Source: Sva-07 sp964651825
Lineage (GTDB): Bacteria > Actinomycetota > Acidimicrobiia > Acidimicrobiales > Ilumatobacteraceae
Reading direction: 5' to 3'
Length of the DNA: 61,507 nt
Assembly (NCBI GenBank): GCA_964651825.1
Contig: CAZYWK010000014.1
Span: 1 to 61,507 of the forward strand
This document shows positions 41,059 to 49,442 of this stretch, one piece after another. Position numbers and translations under genes: made by a program. The notes beneath the pieces were generated by a model. It did not search any database and was not told the origin of the DNA. It worked only from the letters and a program-made list of their open reading frames with translations. Within the stretch, counting starts at the first letter, position 1; every line of letters starts with the position of its first letter.

Positions 41059-42048
41059 ATGGCCGCCATCGCTGACGGGGTGATCGTCCCGGAACGTTCG
41101 GGACGGACGATCAACAAGGTCGATCTCGCGTCGGCTCCCCTGTTCGTCGGCACGATGCTCGCCGAGGCGGCCGTCCTGCGCCGCCGGGCCCGTGATCGGC
41201 CGAGCCCGCCGGCCGTGACGGAGATCACCGAGGTGGCCGACGGCTCCACGCCCCGTCCCGGGCCGCACGACCTGCCGCCCGATCCGCTGGTGCCGGTCGG
41301 CTACGAGCGCCGCGACACCGTGACGAGCCTGACCATGTTGGCCGGGAACGTCGCGGTCAACCTCGCGACGGCGAGCGCCGTCGGCTACGTGTCCAAGGTC
41401 GTGTTCAACCACCGGATCGCGGATGTCGGCAAGCGGCGCGGCTCGTTCGCGATCGCCCTCGTCGCGTGGGACTTCCTCTACTACTGGGACCACCGGTGGA
41501 TGCACGAGGTGCGGTTGTTCTGGGCCAACCACGTCACCCACCATTCGAGCCAGCGGTACAACCTGTCGACCGCGCTCCGTCAGCCGTGGTCCGGATTCCT
41601 GTTGTCGTGGGTGTACCTGCCCATGCCGCTGTTCGGCATCCCCGCGGCGCAGGTGATGCGGGCCGGCCAGCTCAACTTGCTGTACCAGTACTGGATCCAC
41701 ACCGAGGCGATCGACCGGCTGCCGAAGCCGATCGAGGCGGTGTTCAACACGCCATCGCACCACCGGGTCCACCACGGCGCGGACCGGCAATACCTCGACC
41801 GCAACTACGGCGGCGTGCTGATCGTGTGGGACAAGCTGTTCGGCACGTTCGAGCCGGAGATCCGTCGGGTCACCTACGGGCTGACGAAGAACATCACGAC
41901 GTACAACCCGCTGCGCGTCGGCTATCACGAGTTCGTCGACATCGGCCGGGACGTGATCGCCACCAAAGGTCTGCGCAACAAGCTGCACCACGTGTTCGGT
42001 CGCCCGGGTTGGACGCCGACGGCAGCCGACCGACCGCCGAAGCTCTGA
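41059..42048 (+). CDS. sterol desaturase / fatty acid hydroxylase-family membrane enzyme
   Basis: A 329-aa di-iron membrane oxygenase. The histidine boxes HRWMH (about 149), HVTHHSS (about 162) and SHHRVHHG (about 235) are in the usual order. It hydroxylates or desaturates a lipid; the substrate cannot be read from sequence. It follows the stress island and may be a separate unit. ATG 41059 matches a normal length. Confidence 0.9.
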   Translation: MAAIADGVIVPERSGRTINKVDLASAPLFVGTMLAEAAVLRRRARDRPSPPAVTEITEVADGSTPRPGPHDLPPDPLVPVGYERRDTVTSLTMLAGNVAVNLATASAVGYVSKVVFNHRIADVGKRRGSFAIALVAWDFLYYWDHRWMHEVRLFWANHVTHHSSQRYNLSTALRQPWSGFLLSWVYLPMPLFGIPAAQVMRAGQLNLLYQYWIHTEAIDRLPKPIEAVFNTPSHHRVHHGADRQYLDRNYGGVLIVWDKLFGTFEPEIRRVTYGLTKNITTYNPLRVGYHEFVDIGRDVIATKGLRNKLHHVFGRPGWTPTAADRPPKL

Positions 42049-42067
42049 ACGGTCCGGTCGTCGAGAC

Positions 42068-42442
42068 TCAGGTCTCGGGGGCGTGGCAGACCGCTTCGAC
42101 GTTGTTGCCGTCGGGGTCGCGCACGAACGCGCCGTAGTAGTGCTCGTGGTATTCGGGCCAGACCCGCGGGTCGTGGAGCACCTCGGCACCGAGCGCGACA
42201 GCCGCGTCGAAGAAGGCCCGAACGGTGGCGCGGTCGCCGGCGGTGAACGCGATGTGCGACTCGCGGAACCCCTCGCCGGAATCGAGCGCGCCGACCCAGA
42301 AGTCGGGATGGGGCGGGATGCCGTATCCGACCGCGACGCCGAAGTCCATCATGCGAACCGCGCCGAGCGGAGCGAGCACGGAGTCGTAGAACGACGTGCT
42401 CGCCTCCATGTCAGCGCATTGGATACCGAGATGATCGAGCAT
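42068..42442 (-). CDS. VOC/glyoxalase-fold protein
   Basis: A 124-aa single-module vicinal-oxygen-chelate protein. Metal-ligand positions are visible: MLDHLGIQCADMEASTSFYD at the start, ESHIAFTAGD in the middle and PDGNNVEAVCH near the end. Such proteins act as dioxygenases, glyoxalase I-like enzymes or resistance proteins; this one resembles unassigned members. It lies just downstream of the glycan operon, 23 bp from the PIG-V-like gene, and may be transcribed with it. Confidence 0.88.
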   Translation of the reverse strand: MLDHLGIQCADMEASTSFYDSVLAPLGAVRMMDFGVAVGYGIPPHPDFWVGALDSGEGFRESHIAFTAGDRATVRAFFDAAVALGAEVLHDPRVWPEYHEHYYGAFVRDPDGNNVEAVCHAPET

Positions 42443-42465
42443 GGCTCCAGATTCCCACGCGCTCG

Positions 42466-43623
42466 CTACGAGATCCACTGCTTCGTGATCCAGCGGTGCA
42501 GCGACGCGGCTGCGAGCACGATGCTGCCGGCTCCCAGCGAGTAGATGATCGCTTTGCGATTGCGAGCCAGGTCCGTGATGGCGACGTAGAGCGGAAGGAC
42601 GAGCATGAGGTAGCGCGTGCTCGACATCCAGGCGAACACCTGCGACGACGCGCTCGACGACGCGATCAGCACCCACTGCACGCTGCCCCACGCGAGGAGC
42701 ACCCATCGACACCGCTCGAACCGTTGCCGGCAGACGGCGGGCCACAGGATCAGGACGAGCATCGTTGCGAGGACGAAGTAGTGGTCGGCGAGGATCGGCC
42801 AACCGAGGTACCAGTCCGGGTGGCGCAGGAACCCGATGGCATCGGGGATCGTCTGCGTCAATGGTGCCGGCCGCTTGCCCCAGTGCGATCGGAGGTGACG
42901 GGCGAACGCGAACCACTCGTGGTAGACGATCTTGTTGATGAGCAGGAACGTCGCGTAGCCGGCGGCCGCGACACCCATCCAGCCGAGCCTGCGAAGTCGA
43001 CCTGGCCACGCCCGCGTCGTGTCGGTCAGCACCCACAGCGCGAGCGGAACGACGCACAGGAACCCGGGCTGGCGCGTCAACGCCGCGAATGCGGCGAACA
43101 CGGCGGCGACGCCGATGCGGTCGGTGAACAGGAAGTACAAGAATCCGGCCGTGAGCAGCAGGTAGAGGCTCTCGCTGTAGAGCAGCGAGAAGTAGATCGT
43201 GGTCGGGAACACGACGAGCAGACCGACGGCGTTCTTGGCGCCGTCGGCGAGCTCGGGCCGGCACCTCAACGCTCGGTAGAACAGGGTGTGCCCGATCACC
43301 GACGCAACGGCGGACACCGCGAAGGCGGCGACGACGTCCTTCTGGAAGATCCACATCGCGACGCGGATCGTCGCCGGGTACAGCGGGAAGAACGCGATCG
43401 CGGCCGGGCGATCTCCATCCGGTTGGTAGCCGTGCTGCGCGATCGACAGGAACCAGCTCGCGTCGTTCTTGCGGAACACGTACGAGAGCTCGGTCAGCCC
43501 GAGCCCGTGGTAGGCGGCGCTGAGGAAGATGACGATCGTGACGGCCAGCTGGCATCCGACGAACACCAGCACGTCGGTTGGTACGCGCTGGAACGCGCGA
43601 CGACAGCGACCGCTCCCTGCCAC
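42466..43623 (-). CDS. PIG-V-like / GT-C membrane mannosyltransferase
   Basis: A 385-aa polytopic GT-C-like glycosyltransferase. About ten hydrophobic helices follow a Cys/Arg-rich start; NDASWFLSIAQHGYQPDGDR (about residues 35-54) resembles the PIG-V/GT-C acid motif region, and FFPLYPATIRVAM follows. GTG 43623 is the most natural start, two bases after the GT2 stop. Such enzymes use polyprenyl-phosphate sugars, which the adjacent GT2 could make. Confidence 0.78.
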   Translation of the reverse strand: MAGSGRCRRAFQRVPTDVLVFVGCQLAVTIVIFLSAAYHGLGLTELSYVFRKNDASWFLSIAQHGYQPDGDRPAAIAFFPLYPATIRVAMWIFQKDVVAAFAVSAVASVIGHTLFYRALRCRPELADGAKNAVGLLVVFPTTIYFSLLYSESLYLLLTAGFLYFLFTDRIGVAAVFAAFAALTRQPGFLCVVPLALWVLTDTTRAWPGRLRRLGWMGVAAAGYATFLLINKIVYHEWFAFARHLRSHWGKRPAPLTQTIPDAIGFLRHPDWYLGWPILADHYFVLATMLVLILWPAVCRQRFERCRWVLLAWGSVQWVLIASSSASSQVFAWMSSTRYLMLVLPLYVAITDLARNRKAIIYSLGAGSIVLAAASLHRWITKQWIS

Positions 43624-43625
43624 TG

Positions 43626-44615
43626 CTACGAATCCAGGTCGGGTGGGCCGGCCGGGCCGGCGTCGCCGTACTCGAGACGCTTGCTGCGCAGCCGGAGCTC
43701 GGCCAGGGTGCGCCGGCTGGAGCTCAGCAGATCGGCGAGAAAGGCGACGCTCCACACCTGGACCGCGAGGAGCAGCAGGCCGATCCCGGCGAGCAAACTC
43801 GGAACGCGGCTCTGGTAGTCATCGGCGAACGCGTAGATCAGCAGCCAGCGAACGAGCAGCGCGAGCCCGATCACGAACGGGACCGCGCCGACGGTGAAGA
43901 AGAAGCGGAACGGCTTGTAGAGGGCGAAGCTGCGCACGATGGTGGACGCTGAGCGGAACACGTAGCGCGGCACGCTGCGCACGAGGCGCGACTCGCGGGT
44001 CTTGGGGTTGACCGTGACCGGCACCGATGCCACGGTCAGTCCGCTCCAGCCGGCCTGGATGATCGTCTCCATCGTGTACGTGTAGCGGCCGAACACCTGC
44101 ATCTGCATCGCCGCGTCGCGGCTGTAGGCGCGGAACCCGCTGGCGGCGTCACGCACGTCGGTGCCGGAGAAGCGCCGCACGACGGAGCTGCCGGCACGTT
44201 GCAGCAACTTCTTGGTGCGGGAGAAGTCGTCGATGCTTTCGATCGGCCGCTCCCCCACCACCATCTGCGCGGCGCCGGACAGCACCGGCGCGACGAGGGC
44301 CGGGATCGACGACGCGCCGTACTGGTTGTCGGCGTCGGTGTTGACGATCACGTCGGCGCCGCGCCGGAGCGCGCCGTCGAGGCCGGTCAGGAACGCCGCC
44401 GCCAGCCCGCGGTTGCGGTCGTGGGAGATCACGTGGTCGACGCCCAGCGAGTGCGCGACCTCGACCGTACGGTCGGTGCTGCCGTCGTCGATCACCAGCC
44501 ACTCGACGACGTCGAAGCCGTCGACCTCACGCGGGAGGTCGGCCACCGTCAGGGGCAGGGTCGCTTCCTCGTTGAAGCACGGGATCTGGATCACCAGCTT
44601 CTTCGGTCGCGCCAT
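43626..44615 (-). CDS. polyprenyl-phosphate glycosyltransferase, GT2 (Dpm/ArnC type) with C-terminal membrane anchor
   Basis: A 329-aa enzyme with a GT2 domain (IPCFNEEATLPLTVADLP, EWLVIDDGSTDRTVE, IVNTDADNQYGASSIPALV) followed by two membrane helices (about 225-295). It transfers a sugar from a nucleotide donor to a lipid phosphate. ATG 44615 begins inside the upstream gene: the two overlap by 89 bases. It probably makes the donor for the GT-C enzymes in this operon. Confidence 0.88.
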   Translation of the reverse strand: MARPKKLVIQIPCFNEEATLPLTVADLPREVDGFDVVEWLVIDDGSTDRTVEVAHSLGVDHVISHDRNRGLAAAFLTGLDGALRRGADVIVNTDADNQYGASSIPALVAPVLSGAAQMVVGERPIESIDDFSRTKKLLQRAGSSVVRRFSGTDVRDAASGFRAYSRDAAMQMQVFGRYTYTMETIIQAGWSGLTVASVPVTVNPKTRESRLVRSVPRYVFRSASTIVRSFALYKPFRFFFTVGAVPFVIGLALLVRWLLIYAFADDYQSRVPSLLAGIGLLLLAVQVWSVAFLADLLSSSRRTLAELRLRSKRLEYGDAGPAGPPDLDS

Positions 44616-45555
44616 TCCCGGGAGATCGTACCGGTCCGGTCGAGCGCGAGAAGCGGCTGAGCAGCACGGCGCCGACCGCGCCCAGCAGATCGACGACGAC
44701 GGTGAGGAGGCGGCTCGTGACGGCGACCGACAGGGCGAGGGTGGCACCGATCGGGGTGGTCATCAACGACACGAACACGGTCTCGCGCACCCCGATCCCA
44801 CCCGGCACGCCGATCACCACGAAGCCGACGATCCACGACAGCGACGACGCGAACACGAAGTCGAGAGCGAGCCCCGCGTCGAGGTCGCCCCCGAGGGCGA
44901 CGAACACGCAGATCGTCATCGCCGCCCACAGCAACCACACCGGCACGTGCCGCAGGGTGTAGATCGCGACGACCTTCGCGTCGGGGAGCTCCACGGGGCG
45001 CCGGGCGACCCCCGACGCCATCCGACTGAGCGTGGCCCGTACCTTGCGCAGGGCGAGTGCGGCGATGCCGACCGCCAGGGCGAGCGCGATCAGCGCCCCC
45101 GTGAGACGGCGGTCGTTGGGCGAGGCGAGCCCGCTCACCGCGGCGACCGTCGCCGCGCCGAGCAGCGTGGTGGTCATCGACGACGCCGTCGCCAGGTACG
45201 TGCTGCGCCGGTCGGGGCCGGTGCGGCTGGCGAGCTCGGCCTGGCCCACCACGGGCCAGATCCCGCCCGGCACGTACTTGCCGAGCTGGCCGGTGAAGAA
45301 CCACGACAGCCCCTTCGACCACGGCGCGTGGTGCCCCCGGCGGGCGATCAGCGACAGCCAGTTGACGGCGATGACGGTCATCGACGCCAGCCCGCAGACG
45401 AGGGCGACGACGAGCCAGGCGATGTCGGCCGACCTCATCGTGTCGACGAGCTGGTCCCAGTCGCGGCTGATCCGGACGCCGATGAACACGAGGCCGGCGA
45501 CGCCGATGACGACACCGACCACGCTGGCGATCGACCGCTTCCCCGCGCTGCTCAC
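44527..45555 (-). CDS. lysylphosphatidylglycerol-synthase TM / flippase-like membrane protein
   Basis: A 342-aa polytopic protein of the UPF0104/AglD C-terminal family. Recognisable segments: FTGQLGKYVPGGIWPVVGQ (about 87-105) and VIGVPGGIGVRETVFVSLMT. Such proteins are thought to help move or modify lipid-linked sugars; transport is not proven. A Pro/Asp-rich tail of about 35 residues runs into the start of the GT2 gene. Confidence 0.78.
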   Translation of the reverse strand: MSSAGKRSIASVVGVVIGVAGLVFIGVRISRDWDQLVDTMRSADIAWLVVALVCGLASMTVIAVNWLSLIARRGHHAPWSKGLSWFFTGQLGKYVPGGIWPVVGQAELASRTGPDRRSTYLATASSMTTTLLGAATVAAVSGLASPNDRRLTGALIALALAVGIAALALRKVRATLSRMASGVARRPVELPDAKVVAIYTLRHVPVWLLWAAMTICVFVALGGDLDAGLALDFVFASSLSWIVGFVVIGVPGGIGVRETVFVSLMTTPIGATLALSVAVTSRLLTVVVDLLGAVGAVLLSRFSRSTGPVRSPGNGATEEAGDPDPVLQRGSDPAPDGGRPPA

Positions 45556-45568
45556 GACGCGAGACCGT

Positions 45569-46195
45569 TCATCGGCTGCGGGCGCGGACCATCGTCCACG
45601 GCAACGGGCTGGCGACGTCGACCACGTCCCAGCGCTGCTTCACGAACTTGGTGAAACCGCGACGACCCCAGTGGTTGACGTGGCCCGGCGTGTTGCCCAG
45701 GTCGCCCAGATACCGGCCTCGCGCCATGTTGCCGATCCGCCAGATCGGCTCGAACGGCACCGACGCGACGAGCTGGCCGGCGCCCACTCGATCGAGTTCG
45801 GCGAGCGCCCGGTCGGGGTCGGAGAAGTGCTCGAACACCTCGATCGCCACCACGAGGTCGAACGACGAATCGGGGAACGGCAGCCGCTCGACGTCGGCGA
45901 ACGCGGCGTTCAGGCCGCTCGCCTTCCAGTGGCCGGCCAGCTCCCAGTCGACGAGGTCGACGCCGACGACCGCCACGCCGGGGAAGCGCCCGCGGAGACG
46001 TTCGCTGACGATGCCTTCGCCGAGCCCGACCTCGAGGATGCGCGTCGGCCGGGTCATCCCGACGAAGCGGTCGAGGGTGGAGAAGAACCCTTCCATCATC
46101 CGCCGTTCGACCGGGTTCGACGTGTGGTACTTGTCGTAGGTGTTGCCGGTCGGCACGTCGGCGGTCCCGCCGGCGGTGGGGGGTGTCTGCGTCAT
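45569..46195 (-). CDS. class I SAM-dependent methyltransferase
   Basis: A 208-aa Rossmann methyltransferase. Motif I ILEVGLGEGIVSERL (about residues 45-59), motif II VVGVDLVDWELAG, the post-II acidic FADVERLPFPDSSFDLVVAI. Its ATG overlaps the GT39 stop (ATGA) so it is co-translated with that enzyme; a methylated sugar or lipid-linked intermediate is a reasonable guess. Confidence 0.88.
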   Translation of the reverse strand: MTQTPPTAGGTADVPTGNTYDKYHTSNPVERRMMEGFFSTLDRFVGMTRPTRILEVGLGEGIVSERLRGRFPGVAVVGVDLVDWELAGHWKASGLNAAFADVERLPFPDSSFDLVVAIEVFEHFSDPDRALAELDRVGAGQLVASVPFEPIWRIGNMARGRYLGDLGNTPGHVNHWGRRGFTKFVKQRWDVVDVASPLPWTMVRARSR

Positions 46196-47745
46196 TCGGT
46201 GACCGTCCCGTCGTTCGCTTGCCGGCCGTCCACGTGCCGGCCGTCCACCTGCCACAGCGTCCAGCGGGCGTCCGACCAGACCTCGACGAGGCCGGGGTGG
46301 TCGGCCTCGAGTGTGGGTTGCCAGTATGTCGAGTTGCGCCGCTCGGCGTAGAAGTCGGCCGATTGCAGGATCTTGTCGAGATCCTTGGTCTGGAACGATT
46401 TCCGGTCGGTGAGCAGCGTCATCGTACGGGCGCGGTAGAAGGCGACGACGGAGTCGGCCGGCGTGTGGTCGGCGACCGCTTCGTAGATCGGGGACACCGT
46501 GGGGTTCGAGGGGCCGGACTGGTAGCGGCCGGCGCGGTCGAAGTCGCGGGCGTCGGAGACGCGGCCGGGGAGGACGACGAGGTGGGCGACGATCACGACC
46601 ACGAGGGGGATGATGGCAACGAGGCCGGCGAGGCGATGGCGGCGACCGATCGCCCGGGCCGTACCGACGAGTGCCACCGTCGCGAAGTACACCACCCATG
46701 GCGTGACCTGCAGCCAGTATCGCTCGACCTGGCGGAAGTGGGTGCCGATCAGGAGCGCGGTGAACAGGGCGAGCACGAACAGCGGCGTGTCCATCGATGG
46801 CCGGCGCCGGATCCCGATCACGACGCCGATCGCCGCGAGGACGAGGATCACGATGCCGAGGAACGGGCGGTCGCCCAGCGCCAGCTCGTCGGCGAGGGTC
46901 CGCGGGTACTCGGTCCAGCGATCGTCGATGTAGGTCCGGCTGTTGCCGTTGTCGGGCAGCAACGCCGTCGGCAGCAACAGCTGCATCACGATCACCGACA
47001 CGACGAACGACACGTACGGCGCGAGCAGCTCGCGCCACCAGTCACGGACGCCATCGGCGACCTCGCGCCACATCGGCCGTCCGGTTCTCGTCGTCAGGAG
47101 GCCGACCGCCTGCAACGAGGCGACGACCGCGACGAGCACGACGGCCTCGCGACGGACGTTGAACGCGAGCGCCATCAGGGCGCCCAGTGCGACGAGGTGC
47201 GACCAGCTCGCCCGCACGATGCCGCCGTCGCGCTCGATGCGATCGCACCACCAGATGACGACCCCGATGGCGACGAAGAACGCGTACTCGCTGAGCAGTT
47301 GGTCGGTGTGCGCCAGGAAGAGCGGTGACGTCGCGATGCACGCGGCGACGCCGAGCGCCGGCCAGCGCCCGATGCGGCGGCGGACGATCCCGAACAGCAG
47401 CGCCAACCAGATGCAGAACATCAGCACCGTCACCAGCTTCAGCCGGTCGTAGTCCAACCCCCAGAGGTGCACGAACGGCGACAGGACGAGTGGCCAGACC
47501 CACGGGTAGCCGATCGGGCTGAACCCCGAGTCGGAGTTGAGCACCGCGAACCGGTTGTCCTCGATGACCGCTCCGACGTCGCCGTCGAAGATGCTCCGGG
47601 CCTGGCGCAGGTACAGGGCGAAGTCGTCGCCCTGGGTGTGGCCCTGGCGGTGCAGGGCGGTGGCCACGATCGCCACCCCGGCCAGCGCGACGGCGTAGCC
47701 GATCCCCCGAGCGACGGCGGCACGTTGCGCGGTCAGCTCTGGCAT
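46192..47745 (-). CDS. GT39-like polytopic glycosyltransferase
   Basis: A 517-aa GT-C-type enzyme with about twelve hydrophobic helices. The first extracytoplasmic loop contains acidic GDDFALYLRQA (about residues 38-48) and NRFAVLNSDSGFSPIGYPWV, matching the position of the conserved D/E motif in GT39/ArnT-type enzymes. A C-terminal soluble segment starts near residue 430. First gene of a five-gene run that ends at the PIG-V-like gene. Confidence 0.82.
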   Translation of the reverse strand: MPELTAQRAAVARGIGYAVALAGVAIVATALHRQGHTQGDDFALYLRQARSIFDGDVGAVIEDNRFAVLNSDSGFSPIGYPWVWPLVLSPFVHLWGLDYDRLKLVTVLMFCIWLALLFGIVRRRIGRWPALGVAACIATSPLFLAHTDQLLSEYAFFVAIGVVIWWCDRIERDGGIVRASWSHLVALGALMALAFNVRREAVVLVAVVASLQAVGLLTTRTGRPMWREVADGVRDWWRELLAPYVSFVVSVIVMQLLLPTALLPDNGNSRTYIDDRWTEYPRTLADELALGDRPFLGIVILVLAAIGVVIGIRRRPSMDTPLFVLALFTALLIGTHFRQVERYWLQVTPWVVYFATVALVGTARAIGRRHRLAGLVAIIPLVVVIVAHLVVLPGRVSDARDFDRAGRYQSGPSNPTVSPIYEAVADHTPADSVVAFYRARTMTLLTDRKSFQTKDLDKILQSADFYAERRNSTYWQPTLEADHPGLVEVWSDARWTLWQVDGRHVDGRQANDGTVTE

Positions 47746-47798
47746 CGGGCGCAACGATACGGGACCGCCCCGCCGTTGAGCCGCCGCCCCGACAATGT

Positions 47799-47850
47799 CG
47801 TTTGCGTCGGGATTCGGCACCGACAGGTGTGGAGAATCCCGACGCAAACG
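47799..47850. repeat. interspersed palindrome, copy D
   Basis: Perfect 16-bp arms, 47799-47814 and 47835-47850, the same core as copies A-C, with a 20-nt loop including CACCGACAGGTG. It begins seven bases beyond the nirK stop on the reverse strand and precedes the glycan operon. Confidence 0.94.
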
Positions 47851-47857
47851 CCGCGTG

Positions 47858-49270
47858 TCAGTGGCCGCCGGCGACCTCGCCGTCGACCTCACCGGACTGG
47901 AAGAGTCCGAGCGCGCCCTGGCTGGCGTTGGAGAACTTGTGCGTCACGATCGGGTACAGCCCGTCCTCGGCGAACGTGAACTCCACGTAGCCGCCCTGCG
48001 CCGGCTGGAGGTCGAGCGCCTGCGCGCCGCCACGCCGCTCGTCGGGTTGCAGCACGATCGTGCCCTCCTTGAACACCGTGTCGAACACCGTGCCGACGAT
48101 GTGGAACGAGGAGTTCTCGCTCGGCCCCGCGTCGAGCACCCACGCCCGCACCCGCTCGCCGGTCTCCACCCGCACCGGAGCGTGGAGGTACTGGTTGACG
48201 TATCCGTTGAACACGACGGCATCCCACGCGTCGTCGAGCATCTTGCCCAGGTCGCCGGGTTCGCCCATCGGGCCGGTGTAGAGCTCCGACTGGACGAACA
48301 CGAACTCGTGGTCGACCGGTGGCAGGTCGGGCGGGTCGATGATGATGGCGCCGAACATGCCGTTGCCGATGTGGTGCAACGCCGGCGACGTGCCGCAGTG
48401 GTACATGAACACCCCGGCGAAGTTCGCCTCGAACTGGTACACGAGCGATTCACCGGGGCTGATCGTGCGCATCTCGTCGTTCCAGGCGACCATCGACGCG
48501 TGGAAGTCGATCGAGTGGCCGATCTCACCCTCGTTCACGAGCGTCACGGTGAAGATGTCGCCGAGCTTCCCGCGCAGCGTCGGACCCGGGAACTGGCCGT
48601 TGAAGACCCACATCTCCTGGGTGACGCCCGGCGCGACCTCCATCACGACCTCGTCGGCGACGATCGTGATCTCGTGTTCCGTGCCGCCGGGCGCCGGCTC
48701 GAGCGCGGGATCGTAGGGCTGCCAGCCGTCACCGGGCTCGGCGGCGAGGTCGATCGCCGCGAAGGCCTCGCTGTCGGCGTCGCCCGCACCGTCGCCACCG
48801 GCGGCGACGTGATCGTCGCCGGCGACCGTGATCTGCATCTCCATGCCCGCGGCACGGTGGCCGGCGACCGTGCACCACGCCTGCGTCGACGCCTCGAACG
48901 GCCCGACGGTGATCGATCCGGTGGCGCCGGGGTCGAGCATCGCCGTACCCTGCTCACCGCCGACCGAGAAGTCGTGTGGCATCGCCCCGGTGTTGGTGAC
49001 GTTGAACGTGACGACCGCACCGGGCTCGACCTCGATCGACGCCGGCTCGATCCAGAGGTCGCCGAGCTCGACCGTCACGACCATCGTCGCGTCGGCGGCC
49101 GACGCACCACCCCCTGCCACCTGCACCGAGCCCGAGGCGTCGGGGCCGTCCGGGTTGCAGCCCGAGGCGACGGCGAGCGCAGCGACGAGTGTGATCACTC
49201 CGAACGCTCGCTTCGCGAGGCCGGTCCGGCGTGGCGATCGAGAGCTCGTGTACGGAATCGTGGTGGACAT
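47858..49270 (-). CDS. nirK: copper nitrite reductase with N-terminal cupredoxin domain
   Basis: A 470-aa predicted lipoprotein (lipobox-like ASGC, C38). Residues about 60-150 form a plastocyanin-like cupredoxin with type 1 ligands H99, C133, H138 and M143. Residues about 195-460 form a NirK two-domain core: type 1 copper H252, C292, H300, M305; type 2 copper H257, H291 and H444; catalytic Asp (D255, in GHSIDFHA) and His (H390, SSFHIVG). The pattern MYHCGTSPALHHIGNGM is decisive against a laccase. It would reduce nitrite to NO outside the cell, fed by its own cupredoxin. No nor, nos or NO-sensing gene is adjacent. Confidence 0.9.
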   Translation of the reverse strand: MSTTIPYTSSRSPRRTGLAKRAFGVITLVAALAVASGCNPDGPDASGSVQVAGGGASAADATMVVTVELGDLWIEPASIEVEPGAVVTFNVTNTGAMPHDFSVGGEQGTAMLDPGATGSITVGPFEASTQAWCTVAGHRAAGMEMQITVAGDDHVAAGGDGAGDADSEAFAAIDLAAEPGDGWQPYDPALEPAPGGTEHEITIVADEVVMEVAPGVTQEMWVFNGQFPGPTLRGKLGDIFTVTLVNEGEIGHSIDFHASMVAWNDEMRTISPGESLVYQFEANFAGVFMYHCGTSPALHHIGNGMFGAIIIDPPDLPPVDHEFVFVQSELYTGPMGEPGDLGKMLDDAWDAVVFNGYVNQYLHAPVRVETGERVRAWVLDAGPSENSSFHIVGTVFDTVFKEGTIVLQPDERRGGAQALDLQPAQGGYVEFTFAEDGLYPIVTHKFSNASQGALGLFQSGEVDGEVAGGH

Positions 49271-49295
49271 TGCCGCCTCCCGCGTTCAGGTTGAT

Positions 49296-49308
49296 GACAA
49301 CGATTGTC
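49296..49308. promoter_or_regulatory. 13-bp palindrome upstream of nirK
   Basis: GACAA-CGA-TTGTC is a perfect palindrome 26 bp before the nirK start codon. Its position fits an operator for an NO- or redox-responsive regulator, but the motif is not one I can assign to a known family. Confidence 0.5.
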
Positions 49309-49442
49309 CGCCGTTCGTGTCGCCCCGACCACGGCCGAAGGTCCCGATCCGCATCAACGCCCCAGCGGCGAACTTTGCGGATCTGCTGACCCGGGCGGTT
49401 GCCAGATCCGCACAGAACCGCGATCGGGCCGTGTGATATCGC

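Noticed and set aside
47858..49270. NirK as a laccase-type multicopper oxidase
   Set aside because: The HxxxxH and HC...H...M pattern with Asp255/His390 is that of nitrite reductase, and no trinuclear-cluster HCHIxxH motif is present.
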